Positions 8,028 to 14,269 of a stretch of 14,596 nucleotides of DNA are shown here, piece after piece (the first letter of the stretch is position 1; each line of letters starts with the position of its first letter). Made by a program: the position numbers and the translations under genes. The DNA comes from Candidatus Woesearchaeota archaeon (GTDB taxonomy: Archaea; Nanobdellota; Nanobdellia; Woesearchaeales; GCA-2686295): positions 1-14,596 of the forward strand of contig NZBB01000022.1 in assembly GCA_002686295.1 (NCBI GenBank), in the 5' to 3' direction. The notes below the pieces were generated by a model. That model made no database searches and was not told where the DNA came from. It saw only the letters and a program-made list of their open reading frames with translations.

Positions 8028-8434
8028 AGTATGACATTAATTTAATTCAACAAATAAACATTTTTGAAAAAGTAACCAGGACAAATGTTAAAGAATGTTT
8101 TTTCTTCAAAGAAAAACTAACTTTTATGGTTGAACAAGGTATGCTTGAAAAATCTCTTGGCAATAATAAATCTCATCTTCATAAATTAGAGAAAATGCTT
8201 CAGAATTCTTTTAAAATAATTGAATTCAGTGATGATTTACAACAATTTATTAAGAACTTAATTGCTCCTTTAAGAGTTGTTAGCATTGTTGAAGAAGATG
8301 GAATTATCACTATAAAAGGACCTGATGTAAAGACAAAAGGTTTAATGATAGGTTCAAAAGCAAAAAATCTTCGTGAAACAGAAGAGATTGTGCAAAAGTA
8401 TTTTTCTAATTTGAAAGAGATTAAAATTGTTTAG
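8024..8434 (+). CDS. nusA: Transcription elongation/termination factor NusA, archaeal short form
   Basis: 136 aa. Archaeal NusA consists of little more than the KH RNA-binding region and lacks the bacterial N-terminal polymerase-binding domain. The end of the protein shows KH features: VVSIVEEDGIITIKGPD (residues 85-101) and a loop KGLMIGSKAKNLRETEEI, with GSKAKN as the G-x-x-G-type loop. The N-terminal half is lysine-rich and diverged. The place directly after rpoA2 and L30e is the standard archaeal one. It overlaps rpl30e by ATGA and is the last gene of the overlapping set; a 35-nt gap with a new promoter follows. Confidence 0.92.
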   Translation: MKYDINLIQQINIFEKVTRTNVKECFFFKEKLTFMVEQGMLEKSLGNNKSHLHKLEKMLQNSFKIIEFSDDLQQFIKNLIAPLRVVSIVEEDGIITIKGPDVKTKGLMIGSKAKNLRETEEIVQKYFSNLKEIKIV

Positions 8435-8439
8435 CAAGA

Positions 8440-8447
8440 TTTATAAA
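8440..8447 (+). promoter_or_regulatory. TATA box for rps12
   Basis: TTTATAAA is centred about 26 nt before the rps12 ATG, so the transcript should begin at or next to the start codon. A T-run (8451-8460) between box and gene could also help end the upstream RNA polymerase transcript. rps12 has no Shine-Dalgarno, which agrees with a leaderless message. Confidence 0.75.
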
Positions 8448-8469
8448 TGGTTAATTTTTTCTGACTATA

Positions 8470-8907
8470 ATGGCAAAAAAGTCTCGAGGATTGAATACAG
8501 CAAAGAAGCTCAAAAAGAGAAGAAAACAATCTCGTTATTCTGATAAATGGTTTGTTAGAAAGACTTTTAATTTGAAAAAGAAATCTGATCCTTTAGTTGG
8601 TTCTTCTCAAGCTTCTGGTATTGTTCTTGAAAAAGTACAGTTAGAGGCGAAACAGCCTAATTCTGCTATGAGAAAATGTGTTAGAGTTCAACTTTTAAAA
8701 AATGGGAGGCAAGTAACTGCCTTTTGTCCTGGTGATGGTGCTTCTAAGTTGATTGATGAGCACGATGAAGTGATTATTGAATGTATCGGCGGAACAATGG
8801 GACGTTCAAAAGGTGATATTCCTGGTGTTAGATGGCAGGTTATGAAAGTTAATGATCAGTCTCTTGAAGCTTTGCTTGGCGGAAAAGTTGAGAAAGCAAG
8901 AAAATAA
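8470..8907 (+). CDS. rps12: 30S ribosomal protein uS12
   Basis: 145 aa, matching archaeal and eukaryotic (Rps23) uS12 in length. This protein sits at the decoding centre of the small subunit. The signature [19 protein letters not shown] covers residues 61-79, with P63 in the loop that reaches the decoding site. FCPGDGA and [13 protein letters not shown] follow, then [14 protein letters not shown] near the end. The basic N-terminal tail is normal. In many archaea rps12 is followed by rps7 and elongation factor genes; here the next gene faces the other way, so the cluster is cut short. It has its own leaderless promoter rather than relying on the polymerase operon. Confidence 0.97.
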   Translation: MAKKSRGLNTAKKLKKRRKQSRYSDKWFVRKTFNLKKKSDPLVGSSQASGIVLEKVQLEAKQPNSAMRKCVRVQLLKNGRQVTAFCPGDGASKLIDEHDEVIIECIGGTMGRSKGDIPGVRWQVMKVNDQSLEALLGGKVEKARK

Positions 8908-8921
8908 TTATTTCTTCTTTT
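8908..8921 (+). terminator. T-rich end signal after rps12
   Basis: TTATTTCTTCTTTT directly follows the rps12 stop. Archaeal polymerase stops at T-runs without needing a hairpin. This one lies in the short gap between two convergent genes. Composition in this genome is AT-rich throughout, so the call is weak. Confidence 0.35.
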
Positions 8922-9189
8922 AATAATCATACAATATTTCTGTTAATAAGAGTTTTCTTTCGTTTTTATACCAGTCTCCACTGTATTCATCAAATCCACT
9001 TGTTGTTTTATAGAATAGTACATCTTCGTACTCAACTGATATAACAATTGGTTTTCCAAGTAAAACTTCTCTTCCGGCTATGTTCTTAGCTTCTATTTCA
9101 GAAGTTGTAAAATTAACTTTTTTTGGAATGTTTTCTTCTTCTAACCACACTTTCATTTCAAGATTACTCATTCCTCTGTATAGTTTCAT
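8920..9189 (-). CDS. Small protein with ADP-ribosyltransferase-like motifs
   Basis: 89 aa, not recognised with certainty. It begins with LYRGMSNLE, continues with a short helix, then VNFTTSEIEAKNIAG (residues 25-39), a hydrophobic strand PIVISVEYEDV (47-57) and an acidic end with E84. An early Y-R-G, a central [FY]-[ST]-[ST]-S and a late Glu resemble the R-S-E arrangement of small ADP-ribosyltransferase-fold proteins seen in phages and prokaryotic genomes. This is inference from pattern only; activity is unknown. It lies 48 nt downstream of the methyltransferase gene on the same strand. The A-rich gap between them, seen on the coding strand, shows no clear TATA box, so the two may be cotranscribed. 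It converges on rps12. Confidence 0.75.
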   Translation of the reverse strand: MKLYRGMSNLEMKVWLEEENIPKKVNFTTSEIEAKNIAGREVLLGKPIVISVEYEDVLFYKTTSGFDEYSGDWYKNERKLLLTEILYDY

Positions 9190-9193
9190 TTTC

Positions 9194-9233
9194 TTTATTT
9201 CTTATTTGTTTATTTCTTATTTGTTTATTTCTT
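9194..9233. repeat. 15-bp tandem repeat, 2.7 copies
   Basis: The unit TTTATTTCTTATTTG occurs exactly at 9194-9208 and 9209-9223, with a partial third copy TTTATTTCTT at 9224-9233. It fills the gap between the stop of the methyltransferase gene and the start of the 89-aa gene. On the coding strand it is purine-rich. Confidence 0.9.
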
Positions 9234-9237
9234 TTCT

Positions 9238-10182
9238 TTATTTTTTCTTTATTTTTGCAACGAAAAAGCCTTCTGTGTCGTTGTCTTGTGGATATATTCG
9301 CAGGCATTTCTTTACTTCAGGGTTTATTTTTAAGTTTCCAAACTTAGTTATTGCTTTGCTTCTGTTTATTTTAAGTTTTATATCTTGCAGTTCTACATTT
9401 TCGTATAAGTTTAACAGGTGCGATACTACTGCTTCATTCTCTTCTGGTTCCTGTGTACAGGTGCTGTAAACCATTGTTCCTCCTTTGTTTAATGCTAGAA
9501 ATCCTGCTTCAATTAACTGTTTTTGTATTCCTGCCATTTTTTTTACAAGGTTTGGACTCCACATCTTTAAGATTTTAAGACTTCTTCTTATTGTGCCTGT
9601 TCCACTACAGGGTGCATCTACCAATACTCTATCAAAACTCATTTTTCTGTAGAAAGTTCCTTGCTGTTGTGTTATTATTGTGTTATGTGTGCCTGTTCTT
9701 CGAAGATTTATCCCTAAAGATTTCAATCTATCTCCTTTTACATCATTTGCTATCAATAATCCTTTATTTTTCATGTATTGTGCTATCTGAGTTGTTTTGC
9801 TTCCTGGTGCAGCACACATGTCTAAAATTAGTTCTTCTTTTTTTGGTTCAAGTATTATTGCTGGTAACATACTGGCTGCATCCTGCACATATATATATCC
9901 TAATTGGTGCTCCGGAGTGTTTCCTACATCAAACCTTTTTTCTTTTTTGTACTTAATCCAAAATCCTTCTTCACACCAAGGAACTTGTTCTAATTCCCAG
10001 TTGTTCTCTAAACTTTTTTTAACTTTAGAAATACTTGTTTTCAAAGTGTTTATTCTTATGCTCTTCCTTATATACGAAAGAGAATATTTCATGAATAAGT
10101 CATATTTCTTCCTCAATAAGTCTTTGTAACGTTCTTTGAATTTGTCCTTTATTTCTATTTGTTGAGGAATTTTTTCTAACAT
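9238..10182 (-). CDS. NOP2/Sun-family RNA (cytosine-5) methyltransferase
   Basis: 314 aa. It should transfer a methyl group from S-adenosylmethionine to carbon 5 of cytosine in tRNA or rRNA. The S-adenosylmethionine motif is LDMCAAPGSKTTQ (residues 120-132). Motif IV is VDAPCSGTG with C192, which in this family helps release the product. Motif VI is YSTCTQEPEENE with C242, the nucleophile that attacks the base. RINTLKTS near residues 43-50 is the usual N-terminal RNA-contact region. There is no PUA domain. Length fits the short archaeal members, which often modify tRNA C48/C49, but the target cannot be read from sequence. The ATG at 10182 has a TATA-like box about 27 nt upstream, so the message is likely leaderless. 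Confidence 0.93.
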   Translation of the reverse strand: MLEKIPQQIEIKDKFKERYKDLLRKKYDLFMKYSLSYIRKSIRINTLKTSISKVKKSLENNWELEQVPWCEEGFWIKYKKEKRFDVGNTPEHQLGYIYVQDAASMLPAIILEPKKEELILDMCAAPGSKTTQIAQYMKNKGLLIANDVKGDRLKSLGINLRRTGTHNTIITQQQGTFYRKMSFDRVLVDAPCSGTGTIRRSLKILKMWSPNLVKKMAGIQKQLIEAGFLALNKGGTMVYSTCTQEPEENEAVVSHLLNLYENVELQDIKLKINRSKAITKFGNLKINPEVKKCLRIYPQDNDTEGFFVAKIKKK

Positions 10183-10203
10183 GCTTTCTTGAAATTTTTT
10201 TTG

Positions 10204-10216
10204 TTTTAAAAATATT
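10204..10216 (-). promoter_or_regulatory. TATA-like box for the methyltransferase gene
   Basis: On the minus strand this reads AATATTTTTAAAA, centred about 27 nt before the ATG at 10182, the spacing of a leaderless archaeal transcript. Confidence 0.5.
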
Positions 10217-10254
10217 CACTTATTTTTGAATAATTAAAAGTTAAAATAACAAAC

Positions 10255-10262
10255 TTTAAATA
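10255..10262 (+). promoter_or_regulatory. TATA-like box for the DUF5752 gene
   Basis: TTTAAATA predicts a transcript start near 10284, just before the ribosome binding site GAGGTG (10288-10293). It forms a divergent promoter pair with the methyltransferase gene. Confidence 0.5.
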
Positions 10263-10287
10263 TTCCATTCTCCAATTAATTTGTTAA

Positions 10288-10293
10288 GAGGTG
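10288..10293 (+). promoter_or_regulatory. Ribosome binding site that fixes a TTG start
   Basis: GAGGTG lies 6 nt before the TTG at 10300. The same hexamer at the same distance precedes the ATG of rpoB2. The GTG at 10291 overlaps this site and is therefore unlikely to be the start. Confidence 0.7.
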
Positions 10294-10299
10294 GTTTTA

Positions 10300-10644
10300 T
10301 TGGCTGTTAAAGCTAAAAAAGTTTCTAAGAAAAAAAAGATTGTTAAGAAGAAAGCTGTTAGAAAAAGTGCTAAGAAAAAGTCTTTGCAGAGAGTTTCTTC
10401 AGAAGTACGTTTTTGTTTTGTTGATGGTACTGAATGCCATGATTTGCTTAGTTTATCAGAGACTATATGTCATGCTGACAATGATATTTTTAAGCATCAC
10501 GTTCGTGATGATAACAACGATTTTGCAAACTGGGTTGAATTTGTGTTTAATGAAGCAAAACTTGCCAGAAAACTTAGAAAATCAAAGGATAAGAACAAGC
10601 ACGTTGTTGAAATACTTCGTTTCATAATTGATGATCTGAAGTAG
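10300..10644 (+). CDS. DUF5752 family protein with lysine-rich tail
   Basis: 114 aa from a TTG start. The product begins MAVKAKKVSKKKK and stays very basic for about 30 residues, then enters a compact domain: FCFVDGTECHDLLSLSE, FKHHVRDDNNDFANWVEFVF and a closing helix. The HHV...NDFANW pattern (H66, H67 and 73-78) is typical of the archaeal DUF5752 family, whose function is not known to me. The tail suggests binding to nucleic acid, which is inference. The start was chosen because GAGGTG stands 6 nt before the TTG; an in-frame GTG at 10291 would add three residues. The 3' end overlaps the convergent gene by 23 nt. Confidence 0.85.
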   Translation: MAVKAKKVSKKKKIVKKKAVRKSAKKKSLQRVSSEVRFCFVDGTECHDLLSLSETICHADNDIFKHHVRDDNNDFANWVEFVFNEAKLARKLRKSKDKNKHVVEILRFIIDDLK

Positions 10645-11545
10645 TCGCGGTTTTTTGTTCATTTTTAAGAATTAAAGGCAGTTCTTGATATACAGTTTTT
10701 ATCATATCTAAGTACATCTTTGTAAGATGGTTGATTCTTTCTTCAAAACCGTGTTCTCCTTCTTTTGTTTTTAGAGCCAAATTTTTTGCGTTCTTGAAGA
10801 TGGCTCTTTCTTCTTTTTTAGTCCTTAAAATATAAAATTGTTCACCTTCTATTTTTGTAAGTTTCCATTTCTCCGAAAATAATTCCATGGAATATTTATT
10901 TTCAAGATCTAAAATATTGTTATTATCTGTGTACTTATTCAGAAGATTTTCAAGCATTTTATCTTTTTTTCTTTCTATGTTTGTTAATCTTAGTTTTCTT
11001 TTTTTTGCAACATTTTTTTTTGTATGCAAATGCGAAGCAGAATCTCTTATTTGCTTTACTTCATAGTGGGTTTCTTCAAAATCTTCGAAAATCGAAGAAT
11101 AAATTTCTGGATAATCTTTTCTAAGTTTTTCTTTAAGTTTGTTTCTATTCATAATATCTCTTCCTTTGTTGTTTTTTCTTATGAATTTTTCTCCAAAAGC
11201 ATAAGCTATTGTTTCTACAGTTAATGTTCCTAAAGAACCTAGTTTAGTGAAGTAAGTGTCAGTTAACAATACTGTTTCGTTGTATAATGAATCCGTACTA
11301 ATCCTTGAAATATAACTTTTATAATCTCCTATTGATATAGCTGTTGATATAGAATTATTCTCATCCAGATATTCTTTTACTTTTTCTTTGAGCATTCTTC
11401 TGCAGACATCTAACAAATAAAGAGTTTCTTTTGTATTTTCAATTTTTTCTTTGACAACACCATCTTTTCCTTCTGCTTTTTCTTTGAAAGTTCTTATTTC
11501 TTTCAATGTTTTTTGTATCTCGATTTCAAGTTTTGAGCCAAGCAT
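10622..11545 (-). CDS. Unrecognised helical protein, possible HEPN domain
   Basis: 307 aa, no family recognised with certainty. It is rich in Lys and Glu and looks almost all helical, with coiled-coil-like stretches at residues 8-60 and 180-215. A middle segment of about 85 residues runs from SLYNETVLLTDTYFTKLG (86-103) to VKQIRDSASHLH (163-174). The last part contains R167-D-S-A-S-H172, which fits the R-[polar]-x3-H motif of HEPN RNases, and the segment has the right size and helical content. No partner nucleotidyltransferase gene is adjacent. There is no signal peptide or membrane segment. It has its own TATA box and three 12-bp repeats before the ATG. Its C-terminal codons overlap the end of the DUF5752 gene on the other strand. 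Confidence 0.85.
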   Translation of the reverse strand: MLGSKLEIEIQKTLKEIRTFKEKAEGKDGVVKEKIENTKETLYLLDVCRRMLKEKVKEYLDENNSISTAISIGDYKSYISRISTDSLYNETVLLTDTYFTKLGSLGTLTVETIAYAFGEKFIRKNNKGRDIMNRNKLKEKLRKDYPEIYSSIFEDFEETHYEVKQIRDSASHLHTKKNVAKKRKLRLTNIERKKDKMLENLLNKYTDNNNILDLENKYSMELFSEKWKLTKIEGEQFYILRTKKEERAIFKNAKNLALKTKEGEHGFEERINHLTKMYLDMIKTVYQELPLILKNEQKTATTSDHQL

Positions 11546-11546
11546 T

Positions 11547-11582
11547 TTATTAATAGTTTTATTAACGATGTTATTAACAGTT
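11547..11582 (-). repeat. Three 12-bp repeats between TATA box and start codon
   Basis: On the plus strand the units begin TTATTAATAG (11547), TTATTAACGA (11559) and TTATTAACAG (11571), spaced exactly 12 bp. They lie just downstream of the TATA box of the 307-aa gene and cover its predicted transcript start and leader, a typical place for repressor binding. Low base complexity makes chance a real alternative. Confidence 0.6.
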
Positions 11583-11590
11583 TATTTAAT

Positions 11591-11601
11591 AAATATATAA
11601 A
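11591..11601 (-). promoter_or_regulatory. TATA box for the 307-aa gene
   Basis: On the minus strand it reads TTTATATATTT, a strong match to the archaeal box. The predicted start is near 11570, leaving a leader of about 25 nt that contains the 12-bp repeats. Confidence 0.6.
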
Positions 11602-11610
11602 CTTTTCTGT

Positions 11611-11634
11611 TTTTGTCACTCATAAGTGAAAAAG
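11611..11634. promoter_or_regulatory. Inverted repeat between the Nudix and 307-aa genes
   Basis: TCACT (11616-11620) and AGTGA (11625-11629) are separated by CATA and flanked by T- and A-runs that extend the pairing with one mismatch. It lies just after the Nudix stop and upstream of the next TATA box. It could be an operator or an RNA end hairpin. Confidence 0.45.
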
Positions 11635-11638
11635 CTCT

Positions 11639-12355
11639 TTAGAATTCTTTCAAAACCTTCATATCAACAAACAAACCATTTTTCTGCCACCTGTTTAAAT
11701 TAAGAAACTTTACTTCTGCATCAACTGACAACGATTTATCTATAAGCTCATCTATGTCCGGATATCTTGAATGATTTTCCAATTCTTTAATATCTATCCA
11801 CATATTTTTACCCTCTCTATTCTCTTTTATTAAAGAACCAGATGGATTTTCACAAACATAAGTGAAAGCAATCAAATGATGCATCAATTCACCATCATTA
11901 TAAGTGTTATAGTTTGAAACAACTTTTAGCTTCATATCTCCTACTAAACCTGTTTCTTCTAAAAATTCTTCTTCAGCAGTCTTTTTCGGCGATATTCCGA
12001 AGTCTATCTTGCCACCAGGTATACCAACATAACCGTAGAAAGGCTCTTTTTTTCTCAAATTAACAAGTATCTTTTTTTTATCAGGCATATAACCAAGAAT
12101 GAAAGAGCACACAACCGGCTTTTGCTTTCGATCCCCAGTAACACCGTCAAGATGAGTCACTATTGTCTTTCCTTTATTTGTCAAACAATAATCTTCTTTT
12201 TCTTTGATTATTAATTCTGAATCAACTAATTTCTGAATATGATAATTAAATTTATTGCTTTCACACTCCTTACCCCACAATTCATTATACTTCATAAAAG
12301 GATTATGCGTTAGCTTTATCAGAATCTTTTTCTGTATATCCTGTGTTATATCCAT
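11639..12355 (-). CDS. Winged-helix/Nudix fusion protein
   Basis: 238 aa. Residues 1-75 look like a winged-helix DNA-binding domain, with FNYHIQKLVDSELIIKEKED as recognition helix and wing and YCLTNKGKTIV after it. Residues 79-220 form a Nudix hydrolase domain. The Nudix box spans 114-137, from GGKIDFG to FLEETGL; E130, E133 and E134 of the metal-binding REUXEE core are present. The expected Arg at 129 is Glu and the first conserved Glu (position 121) is Ile, so the box is partly degenerate. The fusion suggests a regulator that senses a nucleotide-type ligand, or a hydrolase with a DNA-binding arm; the substrate cannot be told. The order is opposite to bacterial NrtR, which is Nudix first. 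The start has a TATA-like box about 29 nt upstream. Confidence 0.9.
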   Translation of the reverse strand: MDITQDIQKKILIKLTHNPFMKYNELWGKECESNKFNYHIQKLVDSELIIKEKEDYCLTNKGKTIVTHLDGVTGDRKQKPVVCSFILGYMPDKKKILVNLRKKEPFYGYVGIPGGKIDFGISPKKTAEEEFLEETGLVGDMKLKVVSNYNTYNDGELMHHLIAFTYVCENPSGSLIKENREGKNMWIDIKELENHSRYPDIDELIDKSLSVDAEVKFLNLNRWQKNGLFVDMKVLKEF

Positions 12356-12379
12356 ATTCTATAAGGAAAACATAGAAGT

Positions 12380-12387
12380 ATTTAAAT
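12380..12387 (-). promoter_or_regulatory. TATA-like box for the Nudix gene
   Basis: ATTTAAAT is centred about 29 nt before the ATG at 12355, giving a nearly leaderless transcript. The 9-bp repeat array lies about 30 bp further upstream. Confidence 0.55.
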
Positions 12388-12414
12388 TTGTATCTCAAAT
12401 TTTTTTGACATAAG

Positions 12415-12459
12415 CTATATAAACTATATAAGATATGTAAACTATTTAAACTATGTAAA
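12415..12459. repeat. Five 9-bp tandem repeats, consensus CTATNTAAA
   Basis: The units are CTATATAAA, CTATATAAG, ATATGTAAA, CTATTTAAA and CTATGTAAA in direct succession. The array begins right at the elp3 stop codon (CTA at 12460 on the plus strand opens a sixth, broken unit) and lies upstream of the Nudix gene promoter. It may be a regulator-binding array or a simple slippage repeat. Confidence 0.85.
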
Positions 12460-14139
12460 CTAAAATTGTTTGCTCATATAAGGACCATCATCTTCGTATT
12501 TTAGCTTTTTGTAATATTCTTTAACTCCAACACCACTTATAACAACTAATTTTTTCTTATTGTTCTGTTTTGCAATCTCTTCTGCTTTTTTAAGCAGTTG
12601 TTTTCCAAAACTCTTGTGTTGTATCGTGCCTTTATCATTTAATCCTATTGCCACACCATACACATGCAGTTCTCTTATAAGTGCACTGTCATCAGTTATT
12701 TCTTTTCTTAAAAACTGACCTGGAAATCTTAATCTACAAAAGCCAATTAACTTATCATTTTCGTCTTTTAATGAAATAAAGAATTCTTTTCCTTTAGAAG
12801 CATCATATTCTATTATTTCAAAAGAAGTTTTTCCAACAATTTTTTGCCCTTTGATTTCTCTGCATCTTATACAATTGCATTTAATGTTTTTTTCTATTTG
12901 CAATTTTTCAACATATTGTCTTAAATTAGTTTTATCAACACCTGCTTCTGTAACATTCGTCGGGATGTCTCTCTGAACCCTCATTATTCTGCAGTATCTT
13001 GGAACAAATTTCTTCATTTCAACTATTAATTCTGAAGCCTTATCTGTTTTCAATGGTTTATGAAAACCTTGCTTATACATCTCGAACAATTTCGTTCCAG
13101 ACATTATCAAAGAAGGATATATCTTAAGCATATCTGGTTTGAAATCAGGATTATCAAATATTGACTTTAATGATTCGAGATCTTTTTTATAAGATACACC
13201 CGGCAAGCCAGGCATCATATGATAATTTAACTTAAATCCCAAGTCTTTCAATGTTTTTATACTGTTAATTGATTCTTTTAATCCATGACCACGATTTATT
13301 TTTTTTAGAATGTCATCATAAACTGTCTGAATCCCAAGTTCAACTCTTGTAACGCCGTATGATAGCATTTCATTTCCATGTTTTAGCAAACCCCAATCAG
13401 GCTTTGTCTCAATTGTTAAACCAACACATCGTATATTTGAGTTTTCATTAATTTTTTTCTCTTCTTCCAGAGATTTTATGTTTTTGTTTTTTAATTTCAG
13501 AACTTTCCTCTTTATATTCTCGGCTCTTTTTTCGTCCTTGACATTTCCAGGAAGTTCAAAGAAATCTTTAAATTTTGAAATGTTGAAACTTTTGTTGTCA
13601 TAAAACTCTGCTGAAAAATCATTCATTGCTTTAAAGATGTTTCTTACAAATTCTTCCTTGTAATTTTTTTTGAAAGAAAGGAATGTTCCACCCATAATTA
13701 TAACTTCTGCTTTCTCAGGATTCTGCCCAAGAACAATGTACTGCTCTAATCTATTGAAAACTATCCTGTAAGAATCAAATTCGTTTCTTATCCCTCTCAT
13801 CGTGGATGGTTCATTTCCTGTATAAGATTGAGGAACATCGCCGAAAAAACTGTTCGGACCTCCAGGACAATAAATACATTTTCCGTGAGGACAGGGAAAA
13901 GGAGCAGACATAACAGCTAAAACAGCCACTCCACTAATTGTTCTGGTTGGTTTTGTAATCAAATATTTTTTTAAAGAATTTGAGTCTTGTTTTTTAGTGT
14001 TGCACAAAATTTCTATATCAGTCGGAATCTTCTTTGTTTTATACTTTGAACACAAAGCTAACTTCTTTTTGTTTAACGCCTGCTTATTTGGATGTTCTTT
14101 TTTTATGAAAGTTATTAGTTCTTCAAAGTATTTATTCAT
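12460..14139 (-). CDS. elp3: Elp3-type tRNA uridine(34) acetyltransferase
   Basis: 559 aa. Elp3 makes the carboxymethyl group on carbon 5 of wobble uridine in tRNA, using acetyl-CoA and radical S-adenosylmethionine chemistry. The iron-sulfur ligands are C83, C88 and C91 in PCPHGKCIYCPGG, followed by the GNEPSTMRG segment (109-116). The radical core continues with VIIMGGTF near 146-153, IETKPDW (243-249), ELGIQTVYDDIL and YHMMPGLPG. A second cysteine group, CNCIRCREIKG, comes before the C-terminal acetyltransferase domain, which shows QHKSFGKQLLKKAE and ISGVGVKEYYKKLKY. Length is normal. It works alone in archaea without the other Elongator subunits. The TTTTAAAA box about 25 nt upstream points to a leaderless message. 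tRNA-Lys(TTT) in this window is a plausible substrate. Confidence 0.96.
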   Translation of the reverse strand: MNKYFEELITFIKKEHPNKQALNKKKLALCSKYKTKKIPTDIEILCNTKKQDSNSLKKYLITKPTRTISGVAVLAVMSAPFPCPHGKCIYCPGGPNSFFGDVPQSYTGNEPSTMRGIRNEFDSYRIVFNRLEQYIVLGQNPEKAEVIIMGGTFLSFKKNYKEEFVRNIFKAMNDFSAEFYDNKSFNISKFKDFFELPGNVKDEKRAENIKRKVLKLKNKNIKSLEEEKKINENSNIRCVGLTIETKPDWGLLKHGNEMLSYGVTRVELGIQTVYDDILKKINRGHGLKESINSIKTLKDLGFKLNYHMMPGLPGVSYKKDLESLKSIFDNPDFKPDMLKIYPSLIMSGTKLFEMYKQGFHKPLKTDKASELIVEMKKFVPRYCRIMRVQRDIPTNVTEAGVDKTNLRQYVEKLQIEKNIKCNCIRCREIKGQKIVGKTSFEIIEYDASKGKEFFISLKDENDKLIGFCRLRFPGQFLRKEITDDSALIRELHVYGVAIGLNDKGTIQHKSFGKQLLKKAEEIAKQNNKKKLVVISGVGVKEYYKKLKYEDDGPYMSKQF

Positions 14140-14160
14140 ATTTTAAAAGAAAAGTTGCGG

Positions 14161-14168
14161 TTTTAAAA
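14161..14168 (-). promoter_or_regulatory. TATA-like box for elp3
   Basis: TTTTAAAA is centred about 25 nt before the elp3 ATG at 14139, the distance of a leaderless archaeal transcript. Confidence 0.55.
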
Positions 14169-14207
14169 ACTTTATCAAGATAGTTCTAATCGTTTATTCC
14201 GTTAGTT

Positions 14208-14214
14208 TTTTATA
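14208..14214 (+). promoter_or_regulatory. TATA-like box upstream of the parA-like gene
   Basis: TTTTATA is followed at 26 nt by the start of the repeated AATAGTGTAT motif. Other AT boxes nearby (about 14231-14238 and 14243-14250) could serve instead; the last would make the message leaderless. Confidence 0.35.
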
Positions 14215-14235
14215 GTAAATGTTTTTTTCCAATAA

Positions 14236-14256
14236 AATAGTGTATTAATAGTGTAT
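14236..14256. repeat. Direct repeat AATAGTGTAT, 11 bp apart
   Basis: Exact 10-bp copies at 14236-14245 and 14247-14256, with a weaker match, AATAGTATGA, at 14265-14274 over the start codon. The 11-bp period puts both copies on the same face of the DNA helix, just upstream of the parA-like gene. Confidence 0.7.
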
Positions 14257-14269
14257 GAAGTGAAATAGT

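Noticed and set aside
9080..9469. 129-codon plus-strand frame, rich in Phe and Ser, with apparent membrane segments
   Set aside because: It is antisense to the methyltransferase and 89-aa genes; the hydrophobic look comes from reading the complement of A-rich codons and the 15-bp repeat.
9591..10129. Two hydrophobic plus-strand frames (9591-9956 and 9797-10129)
   Set aside because: Both are shadows of the NOP2/Sun-type methyltransferase gene, whose catalytic motifs are intact on the other strand.
12415..12459. CRISPR-like array
   Set aside because: Units are 9 bp with no spacers; it is a simple tandem repeat. No CRISPR array or cas gene was found in the window.
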